A stretch of DNA of 64,000 nt. Origin: Lithodes maja (lineage: Eukaryota > Arthropoda > Malacostraca > Decapoda > Lithodidae). Below are positions 31,101 through 41,604 of the stretch, piece by piece. The position numbers were made by a program, and so were the translations under genes. Under the pieces are notes generated by a model. The model was given only the letters and a program-made list of their open reading frames with translations, was not told the origin of the DNA and did not search any database. Location of the stretch: positions 1 through 64,000 of the forward strand of contig JBAKBP010007113.1 of assembly GCA_037953745.1 (NCBI GenBank). The letters run 5' to 3'. Each line of letters starts with the position of its first letter. Positions within the stretch are counted from its first letter, which is position 1.

Positions 31101-33485
31101 CGGCTAAAACTAGATTGGGACACGCCCCTCCCGATTGAGTTACAAGATACTTGGCGGTTGATTCGGTCGGACCTTTCCACATGTTGCAAGGTCCAACTAA
31201 ATCGTCAGGTTATTAGTGGTCAACAGGTGGATCTACATGCCTTTTCTGATGCTAGTAATAGTGCGTACGGTACTGCCATATACATATGTAATGGTAGTGA
31301 AGCGACGCTGGCTATAGCGAAGGCCAAAGTAGCCCCTATAAAGATTACAGTTCCTAAATTAGAACTTACTGCATTGCTTCTGTCTGCTCATCTAATAAAG
31401 TTTACACTGGATGCTTATACAGACATACTACAGATTAATAACGTCTATGTCTGGAGCGACAGTCAAATAGCGCTTTCATGGGTACACAGCCAGAAAGTGT
31501 TACCTGTTTATGTTTCTAATCGCACTGATGAGATTCATGACTTAGTTCCTACAGCTACATTTCGCTATGTGAGCACCAGGGATAACCCCAGTGACATAAT
31601 TTCACGGGGGATCTCGGCACAGCAGTTTATGTCTTCCTCTATTTGGTGGCATGGACCTCCATGGCTTACATCTCCAACTGAATGGCCTCAGGATTTCAGG
31701 GAATACATATCTGATCCTTCAAGTCGGCCCCAAGATGATGTGTTAAGTAGTTCGAATGTGAGTACTACACATCAGAATAACAAGTTGGTAGAGTGGGAAC
31801 GTTACGGCAGCTATGATCAAGTAATACGGGTATTTGCATGGATATACCGTTTCATTAACAACATGAGAAGTCGGGCTCACGGGTCTTTCCTTAGTGAAGA
31901 TTCGAAGCATATCAGACTCCATGAATTTAGATCAGCAGAAGCAAAACTAATATGTTTAGTACAAAAGGAATCTTATCCTACTGAACATCAAATCCTGAGC
32001 AAGGAGTCAAAGGCCAAACCCTCAAACTTAATGAGGCAGCTAGGATTATATATGGAAGGAGGCATTATTAAGTGTAGAGGCAGGATACAAAAAGCGGACA
32101 TTACTGATTCTGCGAAATATCCTGTCCTCCTTAGCTCCTCTCATATGATTACCAAACTGTTGATTCGCCAATGCCATAGGACCTGCCTACATTTTGGCGT
32201 AAATTATGTTCTGGCGTATATGCGACAACGTTGGTGGATCCCTAAGATGCGACAAGCAATTAAAGGGATCCACAATAGCTGTACTATCTGTAAAAGATTA
32301 CAGGGTAAGCCTTACTCCCCAGTTGATCTACCTCCCTTGCCTGAGTTCAGGGTACAAAGGACTGAACCATTTCAGGTAACCGGGGTAGACTACACCGGAG
32401 CGATTCATGATAGAGAATCGCCCGGTAATATCATAAAGGTATATGCCGTCCTATTCACATGTGCGGTAACCAGAGCGATTCATATTGAATTGATTGACGA
32501 CCTATCCAGTGAGGGGTTTTTGCATACTCTAAGACGCTTTGCAGGCCGCAATGGTTTCCCTCAAATTATTATGAGCGATAATGCGACTTGTTTTGTCGGG
32601 GCCTCTAAATATCTCCAGAGTTTAATGGATGACCCGCAGGTTGTGGCTACCCTCACTGGAAAGGGTTGTCAATGGAGATTTATACCAGCACGTGCACCAT
32701 GGTTCGGGGCGATTTGGGAGAGAACAATCGGTATCGTCAAATCTGCCTTGAAGAAGGTATTAGGAAGGGCACTGGTGACCAGACGGGAGTTGCAAACCAT
32801 CTTAATAGAAATTGAGATGTCAGTCAACGACAGGCCCTTGACCTATACCTCGGCAGATGTTGATGACCTCTTACCCATTTCGCCTTCCATGATGACACGT
32901 GGACGAACCCTTAATACCTTTCCTAAATCGTCCGTAAATGACGAAGATCTGCTAGACCCTACGTTCGGCAATGCTGACGCCACACGTCGTCGCTTCCAGT
33001 ATGTAAACAAGGTGTCCGACGATCTATGGAAACGGTGGACCCAAGAATATTTGCTGTCTCTTCGCGAGCGTCACTCTCATAAGATCAAAGGGACGAATCA
33101 ACGATGGCCTCGTATCGGGGATATCGTCCTGATTCATGATGAGCGTCCTAGGTTATTTTGGAAGCTTGCGAGGATTATCGATTTGTTCCAGGGCATTGAT
33201 GGTCTTATAAGGGTTGCTAGAATACGAACTTCAACTGGGGTTACTACTCGCCCAGTCGTAAGGTTATATCCCTTGGAGCAGGATGTAGAACTGCCGGATG
33301 ATCCTGGCGTCTCTACTGATACCCCTCCGCGGAAGAGTGCTGGTGACAGTACTCCTCAAGGTGGGGCAGCTGATAATGAGAAGGATGATCCTCCTCAGGC
33401 TTCAGGTGGCGCTCGTCCCAAAAGGAGGGCGGCTATGAGTTCCGTGGATCTTTGGAGATCAAAGATCAAACTAGGTGATCTTTGA
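28155..33485 (+). CDS. BEL/Pao Gag-PR-RT-RNaseH-IN polyprotein (1776 aa)
   Basis: The frame is uninterrupted from ATG to TGA. Gag occupies roughly residues 1-300. Three Cys/His clusters follow (CKLCSVHGHLWYQC about 312, CTSCLARDHFNSTC, CKYCKGKHWFSLC). The protease motif is LLDQCSQRSF (Asp about 441), with Cys where a Gly is usual. RT has YDCSAK, a FGATCSQF block and IYVDNLQG (about 866). RNase H has FSDASNSAYG (about 1033) and DNPSDIISRG. Integrase has an HHCC finger (CTICKRLQGKP) and catalytic Asp 1412 (VDYTG), Asp 1475 (SDNATCF) and Glu 1522 (IWERT). A C-terminal LYPLE domain and a polar tail end the protein. It would direct reverse transcription and integration. Confidence 0.95.
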   Translation: MTDLKKLKILKGGMKGSLNRCLRDLDEFLISATADQIKGKFATVTKSLATYDSYAQQVYGLLTVTDDVEEEMSADLVYFEDVNTALARLSSTQESTSVKDTGTPKATGFNLPKLTLPTFSGDSATWTGFWDIFECSVHQNKTLTSIQRFTYLRGQLKGEALKLVDGYKLEATSYESAVELLKRTYGRVEVIKTALITKFFTLDPPSYDVADLKEYYASFESLLRCMETMAVTKEEIFSVNILNKIPSPLREILRRQLSDSPLNLEALVQVYQTEVFNMESTGHYRQVEVSPSTAAFPVQTSPKQKRPISLGCKLCSVHGHLWYQCPKYPKATQKISKAKSLKLCTSCLARDHFNSTCTNSYIKPCKYCKGKHWFSLCTQSDRHDGKEKGRTPKESHEKSKSEGDKVSAMSIASRECQLLPTMMLPVVGSNNNTIMTRTLLDQCSQRSFVLRSSLPQLKCTSKGQENLRLHGFTGEIDSSDYDIVEISYVYRKKVCPIKAVVVDSLPSFYIASEIQPHLKYLRSKGYKLADDQLSANNGIMLLVGADYYYDLVHPGYRRVDKLIMLPTIQGYAISGSYATSSQDTQVEVVTVLKVAVSPIDKYIRPNVPDNTCTDIDKLWDLDNIGIDPHELDRESKLALSSYEETVTYDSGRGQYVVRLPWNDNKSKLPTNFHLALGRLRGLQKQFVKDPSYCETYAAVLAEQVQRGFVERVDLSEYGDNIHYLAHHGIKKDSSTTPVRIVYDCSAKSSDRSYSLNDCLYTGPSLVSDLAQIMLRFRCHRFAWVADIEKAFLMLQLHREDRDSTRFLWPRDPMDLDSEYLVYRFRVVLFGATCSQFLLNATILHHLEEAGLDPDFKNVIKQGIYVDNLQGTGDNEDLLLKRCWEIRDIFAKAHLYLREWATNSDLLKGQFTSDGVATENSEVKFLGHKWDTTTDCISFCHTPCGSELMTKRNCLSLSARLFDPLGFLLPVTIRARMFLQQLWRLKLDWDTPLPIELQDTWRLIRSDLSTCCKVQLNRQVISGQQVDLHAFSDASNSAYGTAIYICNGSEATLAIAKAKVAPIKITVPKLELTALLLSAHLIKFTLDAYTDILQINNVYVWSDSQIALSWVHSQKVLPVYVSNRTDEIHDLVPTATFRYVSTRDNPSDIISRGISAQQFMSSSIWWHGPPWLTSPTEWPQDFREYISDPSSRPQDDVLSSSNVSTTHQNNKLVEWERYGSYDQVIRVFAWIYRFINNMRSRAHGSFLSEDSKHIRLHEFRSAEAKLICLVQKESYPTEHQILSKESKAKPSNLMRQLGLYMEGGIIKCRGRIQKADITDSAKYPVLLSSSHMITKLLIRQCHRTCLHFGVNYVLAYMRQRWWIPKMRQAIKGIHNSCTICKRLQGKPYSPVDLPPLPEFRVQRTEPFQVTGVDYTGAIHDRESPGNIIKVYAVLFTCAVTRAIHIELIDDLSSEGFLHTLRRFAGRNGFPQIIMSDNATCFVGASKYLQSLMDDPQVVATLTGKGCQWRFIPARAPWFGAIWERTIGIVKSALKKVLGRALVTRRELQTILIEIEMSVNDRPLTYTSADVDDLLPISPSMMTRGRTLNTFPKSSVNDEDLLDPTFGNADATRRRFQYVNKVSDDLWKRWTQEYLLSLRERHSHKIKGTNQRWPRIGDIVLIHDERPRLFWKLARIIDLFQGIDGLIRVARIRTSTGVTTRPVVRLYPLEQDVELPDDPGVSTDTPPRKSAGDSTPQGGAADNEKDDPPQASGGARPKRRAAMSSVDLWRSKIKLGDL

Positions 33486-33550
33486 CTTCGATGTCCTTTT
33501 GTTGTTCTCTGTATATAGCTCCTGTATATCATTTTTGGTGGCGGGCAATA
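33486..33550 (+). other. 3' untranslated stretch and polypurine tract of BEL/Pao element
   Basis: The 65 bp between the stop and the 3' LTR end in GGTGGCGGGCAATA. This purine-rich string is the likely plus-strand primer site. Confidence 0.55.
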
Positions 33551-34114
33551 TGTCGGGAATAGGGTAATGATCCCGACAGGTTTTGGTCCAATAGGACATT
33601 TGAATTTGGCGGTATCGTATCGCTTGTACGATTTCGGCTGGTTCTTTGTGTATTGTAGTTTATTTTAAGTTAGGTTAAATATTAACTGTAATGTATAAAT
33701 ATCTACATCAGCTCTAGATGTATTATGAAACCAAGTTATGGGTTATAATTATTATGAGCCGGCAGCCATATGTAATTTCGCGAAGCGATCGGACGCCGGC
33801 CCTTCAGTCTCTCAATCAACACCGTATAGTAAACATCTCCTCCCCCGGCTCTGACTCAACCCACAGTTCACCATGTGCTACAACTAACTAAATATAACAA
33901 CAGTCGTACATCACCAGTCCTCTAAGCTAAGTTCATTGTATGATATTGTATTATGTGAACATTCCTACATGTCATGCAATTGAACTAGCCGTTTGTGGGG
34001 GACTGGATTAAAACCCATCGACGAATACCTCGTTGGTAAATATTTTATATAACTATTTGTTGGGATTTTCATGTACCAGTGAATCATCATTTAACCGTTA
34101 ATAGATTCCCGATA
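33551..34114 (+). repeat. 3' LTR of BEL/Pao element (564 bp)
   Basis: It matches 26795-27359 with a one-base indel and a few substitutions. GACAG follows and piggyBac-type coding resumes. Confidence 0.95.
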
Positions 34115-35256
34115 GACAGCCTGGCAAGCCATACCAGAAACCAGGACCTCCCCAGAAACACCAAAGACCCCATGGAGAGGATAAGACCAATTTTTGAGTA
34201 CCTCAAGATAAAGTTTGCTGCGCCCTTCAAACCCCATCAGAAACTCATAATTGACGAGAGTTTGTTACTGCGGCGGGGAAACATCAGCATCCGACAGTAC
34301 ATCCCCAGCAAACGTCATAGGTATGGCTTGAAGACCTTCGTCATGTGTGACTGTTTGACTGGCTACATCCAGGACATCATTCTGTATATGGGGAAGAAGA
34401 CAGAATTGGTGCCATCGAGGACATAATATTATGGTATATCAGGGGCCGTTGTCATCTCCTTGCTGGAGCCCTACTTGGACAGGGGCCACATACTGTACCT
34501 GGACAACTGGTACACCAGCCCCTCCCTTGCCAAGTTCTTGTATAACCGCACAACAGGCGTGTGTGGCACCGTCAGGAGGAACAGAATATTCATGCCCAAT
34601 CTACCACCCAGGCGGGAAAAGGGCTCCATCATCTACCTGCAGGCCAATAATGTCCTCCTGTTATCCTGGATGGATAACCGGGACGTCAACGTCCTCACAA
34701 CAGTCCACCAACCAATCTTCCAAAACAGCCGACGACGTGACCGAGTAACAAGGGAAATAATCCGGAAGCCTGAGGCAATCTGTGATTATAATATCAACAT
34801 GCGGCTGGTTGACAAGTCCGATGCTGTCATCGCTTTGTGTGAATGTGCAAGGAAGACTATGAGGTGGTACAAAAAATTGTTCTTCCATCTCCTAGACATC
34901 ACCCTGTACAACTGCCACATTCTCCACCATGCAATTACTGCCAAGCAAGAGACGATGGAGGACTTCTGCATCGAGTTGAGCAGAGAGATGTTGCATACAT
35001 ACATGACTCAACCCCGCAACCCACAACCACCAGCACATCGTCAGAAGGGATTGCCAGACTCACTGAACGCCATTTCCCCACGTATGTGCCAGCCACTCAA
35101 GCCCATGTGAGACCCCGCAGGCGGTGTCATGTGTGTCGCAACACGACACGAAGGAGCCCTATGCGTGTTGACACCAGCAATTTCTGCAGGCAGTGTAATG
35201 TTGCCCTGTGTCACCCGGACTGCTTCATCCAGTACCACACCCTTGAACACTTCTAA

Positions 35257-35994
35257 GTGTATAAAAAAGACTGCGAAAAAAGACGCTAAACCAAGTGTAA
35301 ATACTAAGTGTAAATAATATCTGTATAAAGTGATAAACTATAACTTCATAATAACAGTGAGATACATTTTACTTGTACAACTAACAAAAATACAATGTGA
35401 AAGCCAATATTTCTAACTAAAAAGTGCCTACAAATGATATAATATCAGTAAACTATACGGTAAACTATTCTATATAATAAAGTGACAGTGTGGCAGTGTC
35501 AGACAACAAAAGCGAAAGTGCTGGACTAATGTACAGTTAGACAGAGAGCGCGGGAGTGAGAACTGTCACCTGGTGTCCGTCTGTCTGTATGTAGGGCGGG
35601 AGTCGTTGCCACGAGTGAACACTTACATTACTTGCATATGTCCACTTATTACACTTGAACTTTACTTATTATGACATTATTGATACATACATGGTATAAT
35701 ATGAACTATAAAGGCACACAAGATACTCGGGTGGTATGCAAATGCCCAAACACCCGAAAACTCGACTCATCGTACATCTGGCTGCCGGGCTCCTCAGCCT
35801 GCCCGCGCGGGCGGGATATATGAACCGGGCCAAACTGCAGCTGTCATCTCAGGACCCCCCACCCCCTTAGGACCCCTAAAAATCATCGGTAAGCAAAAAA
35901 AAAAAATGTTTCCTTATTTTCTTTTCATTCTTAGTTAGAAACAAAAAAATGTCAAAATCGCTTGGGATTGGGGTGAAAAAAAAAAAAAAAACTA
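35257..35994 (+). other. 3' non-coding part of the piggyBac-type element
   Basis: AT-rich sequence after the transposase stop, then a GC-rich patch near 35805-35835 and two A-runs near the right end. No other gene is seen. Confidence 0.5.
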
Positions 35995-36010
35995 GCTGGG
36001 GCTCAGCGGG
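35995..36010 (+). repeat. Right terminal inverted repeat of piggyBac-type element
   Basis: GCTGGGGCTCAGCGGG directly before TTAA (36011-36014), matching the left end inverted with one mismatch. Confidence 0.85.
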
Positions 36011-36014
36011 TTAA

Positions 36015-37743
36015 TAGAGCAAGTCCTACTACCGCTCTGAGTCCTGACTTTACTATGCCGACACACCGTTCCCACATTCCACCAAACCATGGTGCCTTAA
36101 CTGGGATGAACCTCCATTAGCACTTTCTCTCTCCCATAAAAGTGATGATAGTAGGATCACTGCTCATATCCTTTAGATATTTTGATGCCTGGATATAAGT
36201 AGGAGCATTGTCGCTAAGAATAAGTTGAGGGAATGAACGACGGGCACAAAACCGTCTAAACGCCAGCATAAATTCTTCGCTAGACATATTATCACATAGT
36301 TCTAAGTGTACCGCTCGAGACGTTGCACAGGTAAACAGTAATATATAAACCTTCTCATGCTCTCTCGTCTTTAATGCCCCTGTGTAACCTAACCCTACAG
36401 CTTGGAAAGGTTCGATGTGCTTTACACGGCATTCAGGTAGAGGTGGAGCTGGTTCAGTTGCATATGGTTTACCCTTTAGTCTCTGGCATATTACACACTT
36501 TCTTACTACACGTCAAGCTACTTGTCGAACTCTGGGTATCCACCATGTGAGACGCAATTTGATTATAATATGACATACCCCGTAGTGTTTTACTTCTTTA
36601 TGTGCACGTATGATCAATAGATCAGTAACGTGATGTCTTGTTGGCATAAGTATAGGACGGTTTGTGCCGTCCGTTACACTCTACCACTTCAGGCGACCCT
36701 CACACCTGATGAGGTCATTATCTAGGTGCAACCTCAATTGATGCACTAAATTAGGCATCAATGTCTTATTCGAGCTTTGCAAAGATTCTAATTCATTGGA
36801 AAAGGTTTCTGCTTGAACCCACTTGATCAAAGTTACTTCAGCTGCTTTATAATCACAAGCATAAATGTTGTGACCCCTGTTGCAGAGCTGGCCCGTTACT
36901 TAAGCTTGATATTGGATATATATCTCAACACCCAAGCTACAACTTTGCCTAATTTATTATAGTCACCGAATCTTGCCCATTCTAATATTGGACCCGGTGG
37001 CTCATTTGGTTGGGCTGTAACTGCCACTGTTTCCAGTGGCAGAATTCCCTCACCAACAGCATGCCAAATCGTCCATTCATTTTCATGGAGCAGCAACTTT
37101 GGACCATGCCACCACAATTCGGACTTCACTAACTGGCTAGCCGTTATACCCCTAGTTATGAGATCACTAGGGTTGTCTTTGTATTTACATAATGATATGC
37201 AACGTCTGGCAAAAGGGCTCTAATCTCATCTACCCTATTCCGCACATAAACTGGCAGAGACTTCTTGCTATGTATCCAGTTGAGTGCGACCTGACTATCG
37301 CACCAAACGTGAACGATTTCAATATTTAACTCGCTCTCGTATGCTGCGTGTACATGTTGCACCAGACGTGCTAATAGCAGTATGGCAGTCAATTCCATTT
37401 TAGGGATAGTTACCTTTTTGACCGGGGCTACTTTGGCCCGGGCTGTAAGTAACTGCGCCCCAAATGAAGTAACGACATACTGTATATGGCTACCCCGTAT
37501 GCCGTGGTGCTAGCATCGCAAAACGTGTGTAATGTAACGTCACCGAACGCCGCCACTTTACGAGGTAATGGTTTAGTACATAGGGTGTCATACTCTTTCA
37601 ACAACAATGTCCCTTGGTCATTCAAATCCTCGGGCAAACTGTCATCCCATCCTATTTTGCCTGCAACACAGAACATCTATCCCAATAACTTATTTAGACC
37701 CCAACCTGTGGACACTAATGACGTCACATTGACATTAAACAGC
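36015..37743 (-). pseudogene. BEL/Pao relic: RNase H and integrase part
   Basis: Minus-strand pieces read in BEL/Pao order. They are an RNase H block (HTFCDASTTAYGVAIY about 37500-37560; VWCDSQVALNWIHS about 37300), the linker (LWWHGPKLL about 37110), the integrase zinc finger (KCVICQRLKGKPY about 36490) and the core (LSDNAP, PWFGGMWERC about 36090). The first catalytic Asp is gone: VDYTG is replaced by GLGYTG near 36405. Stops and frameshifts are present. The piece continues beyond TTAA to 20935 and earlier. It is cut on the right by a LINE at 37744. Confidence 0.85.
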
Positions 37744-37745
37744 TG

Positions 37746-39876
37746 AAAAATACGAGTTCAGCAGGAATAGATGGAATAACACCAAGATTTTTGAAAGACT
37801 CACTGAACGCTATTATACCCTATCTAACTTTTATGATTAACACATCCATTGTGACGGGCAAGGTCCCCACATTATGGAAACAATCCATTGTAGTTCCCAT
37901 CTTCAAAAATGGAGATCGTGCTAACGTAAGTAATTACAGACCAATATCCCTCCTTCCAATTATATCTAAAATCCTAGAAAGGGTCGTGGCCAATCAGTTA
38001 ACGCAATTCCTTGAATCTAATAATCTCCTTGCACATAGCCAACATGGATTTCGATCAAAACTATCGACTGAGTCTGCCCTTACTGTATTAACTGAGGAAA
38101 TATATAGGAATATAGATAATACAAACAAATAATTGCTGACTTTATGTGACTTGTCAAAGGCTTTCGACAGCATAAACCATAAAACTCTCTTAACCTCTGA
38201 AGTGCGCACGGGGGTAATTGAAAACCTCCCCCTGTGCTGACGTATTTGAGGTGTTTCCGTCACTAAAATATTCATTGTACCATTAATAGCATTAATAATT
38301 ATCCATATGCGCCTATTATGAGTTGATTATAAAGGTATTAACCTGAAACAACAATAAAACGAGTGAAAACAGCGTTTGGATGGTCAAAATCGGAGATATA
38401 GCCCGCGAGTTGTATAATGTATGGGTGAGGCAAGCTACCTTCCCGCCAATTTTCCCCAAGGCCACTGCGACACAGTCGATCGATACTCTCTCTCTCTCTC
38501 TTGCACTCGATTGCCATCAGTGATGACAACACCCTGCTTGCAACTCGCTAATGTTAGCACGAAAATATACCTCAGAATAAGGGAATAATAGGGAAAATAG
38601 GTGATAACTGAGGGATAGGAGGAAAGTGGGGAAGGAGGGGAGGTAGAGGACTGAGATTTTGCATGGCCCAGGGGCCAAAAAAAAAAAAAATAAAATAAAA
38701 AAAAAAAAATAAAAAAAAAAAAAAAATTCGATGTCAAAAGTTGATTTTTAATTTTACTTACTCAGGAGAGTCTTCTCGCAGTCCGCCGGGGGAACTCTTA
38801 AGAGTCTTCCCGCAGCTCCCGGGTTAAAAAAACTAACGGATCACAAAATTTACATATTCTGGTTCGAAAACTATCTTAAAGACAGAACCCAGTCAGTACG
38901 CATCAATGACTACATCTCATCTTCCACTAAAAATGCTCATGGAGTTCCGCAGGGATCAATTCTGGGACCCCTCCTATTTCATATTTTTGTTAATGACATG
39001 AAGGATGATGTAAATGATTGCCTATTAATTCAGTATGCCGATGACACTCAACTATTACACAATGGTACTGTAGATGAGCTGCATGATCTGATCAGGAGAG
39101 CAGAGACAACAATATGTAAAGCCAAGCAATATTTCTGTAAAAATGGGTTAATGCTAAATTCAAATAAGACACAATGTATATTTATAGGATCTAGGCAGCT
39201 AATTAAGAGGATACCTAATGATACTGTTATTCGCATCGATAATTCTAACATTATTCCATGTAAACATGTAAAAAATCTTGGTGTTCATATCGATAGTAAT
39301 ATGACTTTCGAAAAACATATCAACGAAACGACTAAGAAGGTCAATGGAATACTGTTTTATATCAATAGAATTAAGGATAATTTTGACATGCAAACTAGGA
39401 AAATTGTGGTCCAGTCGTTAGCTCTCTCTGTCTTGTACTACTGCTTGGAGATATACGGAAACACTAATCACACACTTCTCCATAATGTCCAGAAATTGCA
39501 AAATTTTGCATCTAAAGTAATTGTAAGAGCAAAAAAGTATGATCACGTTACCCCTATTATTGATCAATTAGAATGGATGACAATATCCCAAAAGCTCACC
39601 TTTGATGTAGCAGTAACTGTTTTTAAGGTACAAAATAATATATATCCTAACTGGTTCTCGCAATTCTCTACCATAAACGATATTTCCAACAGCACCACAC
39701 GACAGCAGAACGATCTGTATGTTCCTAGAGCCAGAACCGACTATGGGGTAAGTTCTCTGCAAGTATTGGGGCCTACGGTATGGAACGCCCTGCCCAACAT
39801 AGTCAAAGACATTAATAGCCTGCCAGTATTCAAGGGCAGACTAAAGAAGCACATTTTAGAAGATCATATAGAGTGA
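37746..39876 (+). pseudogene. LINE reverse transcriptase fragment interrupted by a TTAA element
   Basis: The reading begins NTSSAGIDGITPRFLKDS and includes VSNYRPISLLPIISKILE and QHGFRSKLSTESA. A TAA stop lies at about 38130, followed by CDLSKAFDSINHKTLL. After the inserted element (38194-38823), KKLTDHK continues in frame. GVPQGSILGPLLF and the catalytic IQYADDTQLL (about 39035) follow, with a long C-terminal domain to the stop at 39876. The endonuclease half is missing. One premature stop plus the insertion make it non-functional. Confidence 0.88.
38194..38823 (+). mobile_element. Non-autonomous TTAA element, copy 2 (630 bp)
   Basis: TTAA at 38190-38193 and 38824-38827. With one TTAA retained, the LINE reading frame KTLLKKLTDHK is restored exactly, which proves the borders. 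Ends start CCTCTGAAGTGCG and, inverted, CCCGGGAGCTGCG. The body is related to 18951-19572. It contains a long A-run (about 38678-38725) and no gene. Confidence 0.85.
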
Positions 39877-39991
39877 GAAGTGATCACGTTCTATATAATG
39901 TCTATATATTTTTAATATATTTATAATTTATAATCTATTTTATATAATTATGTTTAACGTATTTCTGGTTGGAGTCATTTATCTGTAAACT

Positions 39992-40023
39992 CTTAACTCT
40001 CTCTCTCTCTCTCTCTCTCTCTC
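39992..40023. repeat. (CT)n microsatellite
   Basis: Pure CT repeat inside the 3' region of the LINE, at the end of the first copy of its duplicated 3' part. Confidence 0.9.
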
Positions 40024-40206
40024 CCGACTTTCACTTTCACTCAAAACCCACCCTTCCCCAGTCGTCACACCCTCCTTTACCTCCCCGACCAAATACTCAC
40101 TCTCACTCCCACTCCTACTCTCACCGTAATGGTAGTTTCTAAATGCATTCTATAATAATCCTATGGCTACAGAGTTGTATATCACTAACGCTCACTAGCT
40201 TTCACT

Positions 40207-40209
<3 letters not shown>

Positions 40210-40275
<66 letters not shown>
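40210..40275. repeat. (CT)n microsatellite, long
   Basis: More than thirty CT units immediately before the second copy of the LINE 3' part. Confidence 0.9.
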
Positions 40276-40280
<5 letters not shown>

Positions 40281-41289
40281 TTTTAGAAGATCATACAGTG
40301 TGAGAACTGATCACGTTCTACATATTTTTAATCTATTATTAATCTATTTTATATACGTTTAACGTATTTCTGGCAGGAGTTATTTATCTGTAAACTCTTA
40401 ACGACACTGTTAATGTATTATGCATTATGTAATTTGTTTAAAATTAATTTATTGTATGAACAGCCGTTGTATATTTAACAGAAGAATATAATCTGAATCT
40501 AAATCTGAATATCTAGGAGCACAGGGAATGGTTAGTATTACAAAGATCCTGCGGTTCATTCCGGGGAGATAGTCTAAGAGCCGTATTCTTAAACAATTCT
40601 TTCCCTTCGAAAATGAAAGGAAGGAATTTTCTTTCGATTTGGTATTCTTAAAAAATCCTTTCCGTTCCTTTCCCTTGGGAAGGAAAAATCTTTCCCTTAA
40701 ACAGGGGAAAATATTGGAATTTGAAGGACTCTCACAAGGCAGGTCTTCAGTTTTCCCTTCGTCATTTTGTTCATAACATTCTTATATAATTGGAGTCAGT
40801 GTGACTAAATATTGGATTTGACCACTATGTAATTTTATTAACATGATATAATGCACGATATTGAAAATTATATTGATAATAAAGAAATGTTATTAAAAGT
40901 TTTAGAAGACCACTGATCTCGGAGGCTCGGCGTGAATTCGAGTGCGGACGATTCGGGCAATTTCGGGCTGCCAGCTGATAGCCTATTCCTCATCTTATAC
41001 ATATTTTGATTATTATTGATTTTCATTGGTTTACTGATGTAGCCCTTTCAAATCATCAATTTTGTGCACGGTGTGAATATATTTTGGCACGTGTTAATGC
41101 AATAAGTGTCACCATTATCAGGTTTGGAGGCTTGCCAGAGATATGCTATCAACAATTCCCAGTAATACCATACTTTACATAACTAAAAATAGCTAGGCAT
41201 ATACTGTAATATTAATATAAATTTGTGGGCTAACAGTAATAGTGGTCAATCATCTTATATACTAATTTAGCCTACCTTACCAGTACCAC

Positions 41290-41400
41290 ATATTGGGTTA
41301 GGCTAGGCGGCTAGGCCTAGGCTAGGTGGCTAGGCCTAGGCTTAGCCTACAGTAGGCTACATCATCATGTAAGCTAGCCTAGCCCAGGCTAATCTATTTT
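41290..41400. repeat. Low-complexity TAGGCCTAGG-rich stretch
   Basis: Overlapping copies of CTAGGC/GCCTAG with self-complementary character. Similar scattered runs occur at 42540-42640 and 44540-44580. Confidence 0.75.
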
Positions 41401-41604
41401 TCTTATGAATTTCATGACTCATACAGGATTGTAGGCCTAATTTTTTTTTTCCTAGGCTACATCCCCACTGAATAAACTAACCTAGGCTAGTCTCTGTCCC
41501 TCTAGGCTAGCCCATCATAATGTTCAAGCCAACATTTGTTAGATTTTGTCAGAATTAGCTCACCTCAGATAGGCTATCTGGATTTTAAAATGTTGTGAAT
41601 TTAT

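Larger units (their letters stand above)
26795..34114 (+). mobile_element. BEL/Pao LTR retrotransposon, complete
   Basis: It is 7320 bp with LTRs of 565 and 564 bp, a primer binding site and a single 1776-codon polyprotein with integrase last. The five bases GACAG at 26790-26794 are duplicated at 34115-34119. Five-bp duplication and the RT-RNaseH-IN order with BEL-type motifs (YVDN box, three Cys-rich knuckles) identify the clade. No envelope-like frame follows the polyprotein. The LTR pair differs by only a few positions, so the insertion is recent. Confidence 0.95.
25305..35256 (+). pseudogene. piggyBac-type transposase, frameshifted and split by a BEL/Pao element
   Basis: ATG at 25305 begins MSQQPPRRNPSRAKGLTIDE, a family-like N-terminus, with a stop at 25428-25430. 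The product continues in another frame from about 25390 (acidic and Pro-rich region, to about 26190). A third frame follows after a C-run and a GGGCAA repeat, containing FLQFFTANLMSLIVDQTN, with an in-frame TAG at 26607. The BEL/Pao element interrupts after NLHFIDS; coding resumes at 34115-34120 in the same frame. The catalytic Asp positions are visible: IDES (34253), YLDNWYTS (34502) and VDKSDA (34811 or 34820). A Cys-rich zinc-binding C-terminus (CHVC, CRQC, CHPDC) ends at 35256 after two further frameshifts. The enzyme cuts and rejoins DNA at TTAA; this copy cannot make it. Confidence 0.87.
20936..36010 (+). mobile_element. piggyBac-type DNA transposon, carrying two nested insertions
   Basis: TTAA is at 20932-20935 and 36011-36014. 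The ends are 16-bp inverted repeats (CCCGCTGAGACCCAGC left; CCCGCTGAGCCCCAGC inverted right) with one mismatch. Removing the nested elements at 21673-24910 and 26795-34114 leaves about 4.5 kb. The transposase lies at 25305-35256. Its host site is the integrase of an older BEL/Pao relic: the codons on each side of the single TTAA join into a BEL-type integrase reading. The transposase is frameshifted, so this copy is probably dead, although its ends look intact. Confidence 0.88.
37744..40520 (+). mobile_element. Decayed LINE (non-LTR retrotransposon), 5' truncated
   Basis: It starts abruptly inside reverse transcriptase next to BEL/Pao sequence and ends with a GAATCT-type short tandem tail near 40488-40517. 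It contains one RT-bearing frame split by a TTAA element. The last part of the 3' region is present twice (about 39850-40005 and 40277-40400), separated by (CT)n tracts. It has CR1/Jockey-like RT motifs; the clade is not settled. Confidence 0.8.

Noticed and set aside
33486..33550. Envelope gene after the BEL/Pao polyprotein
   Set aside because: Only 65 bp separate the stop from the 3' LTR; no room for another gene.
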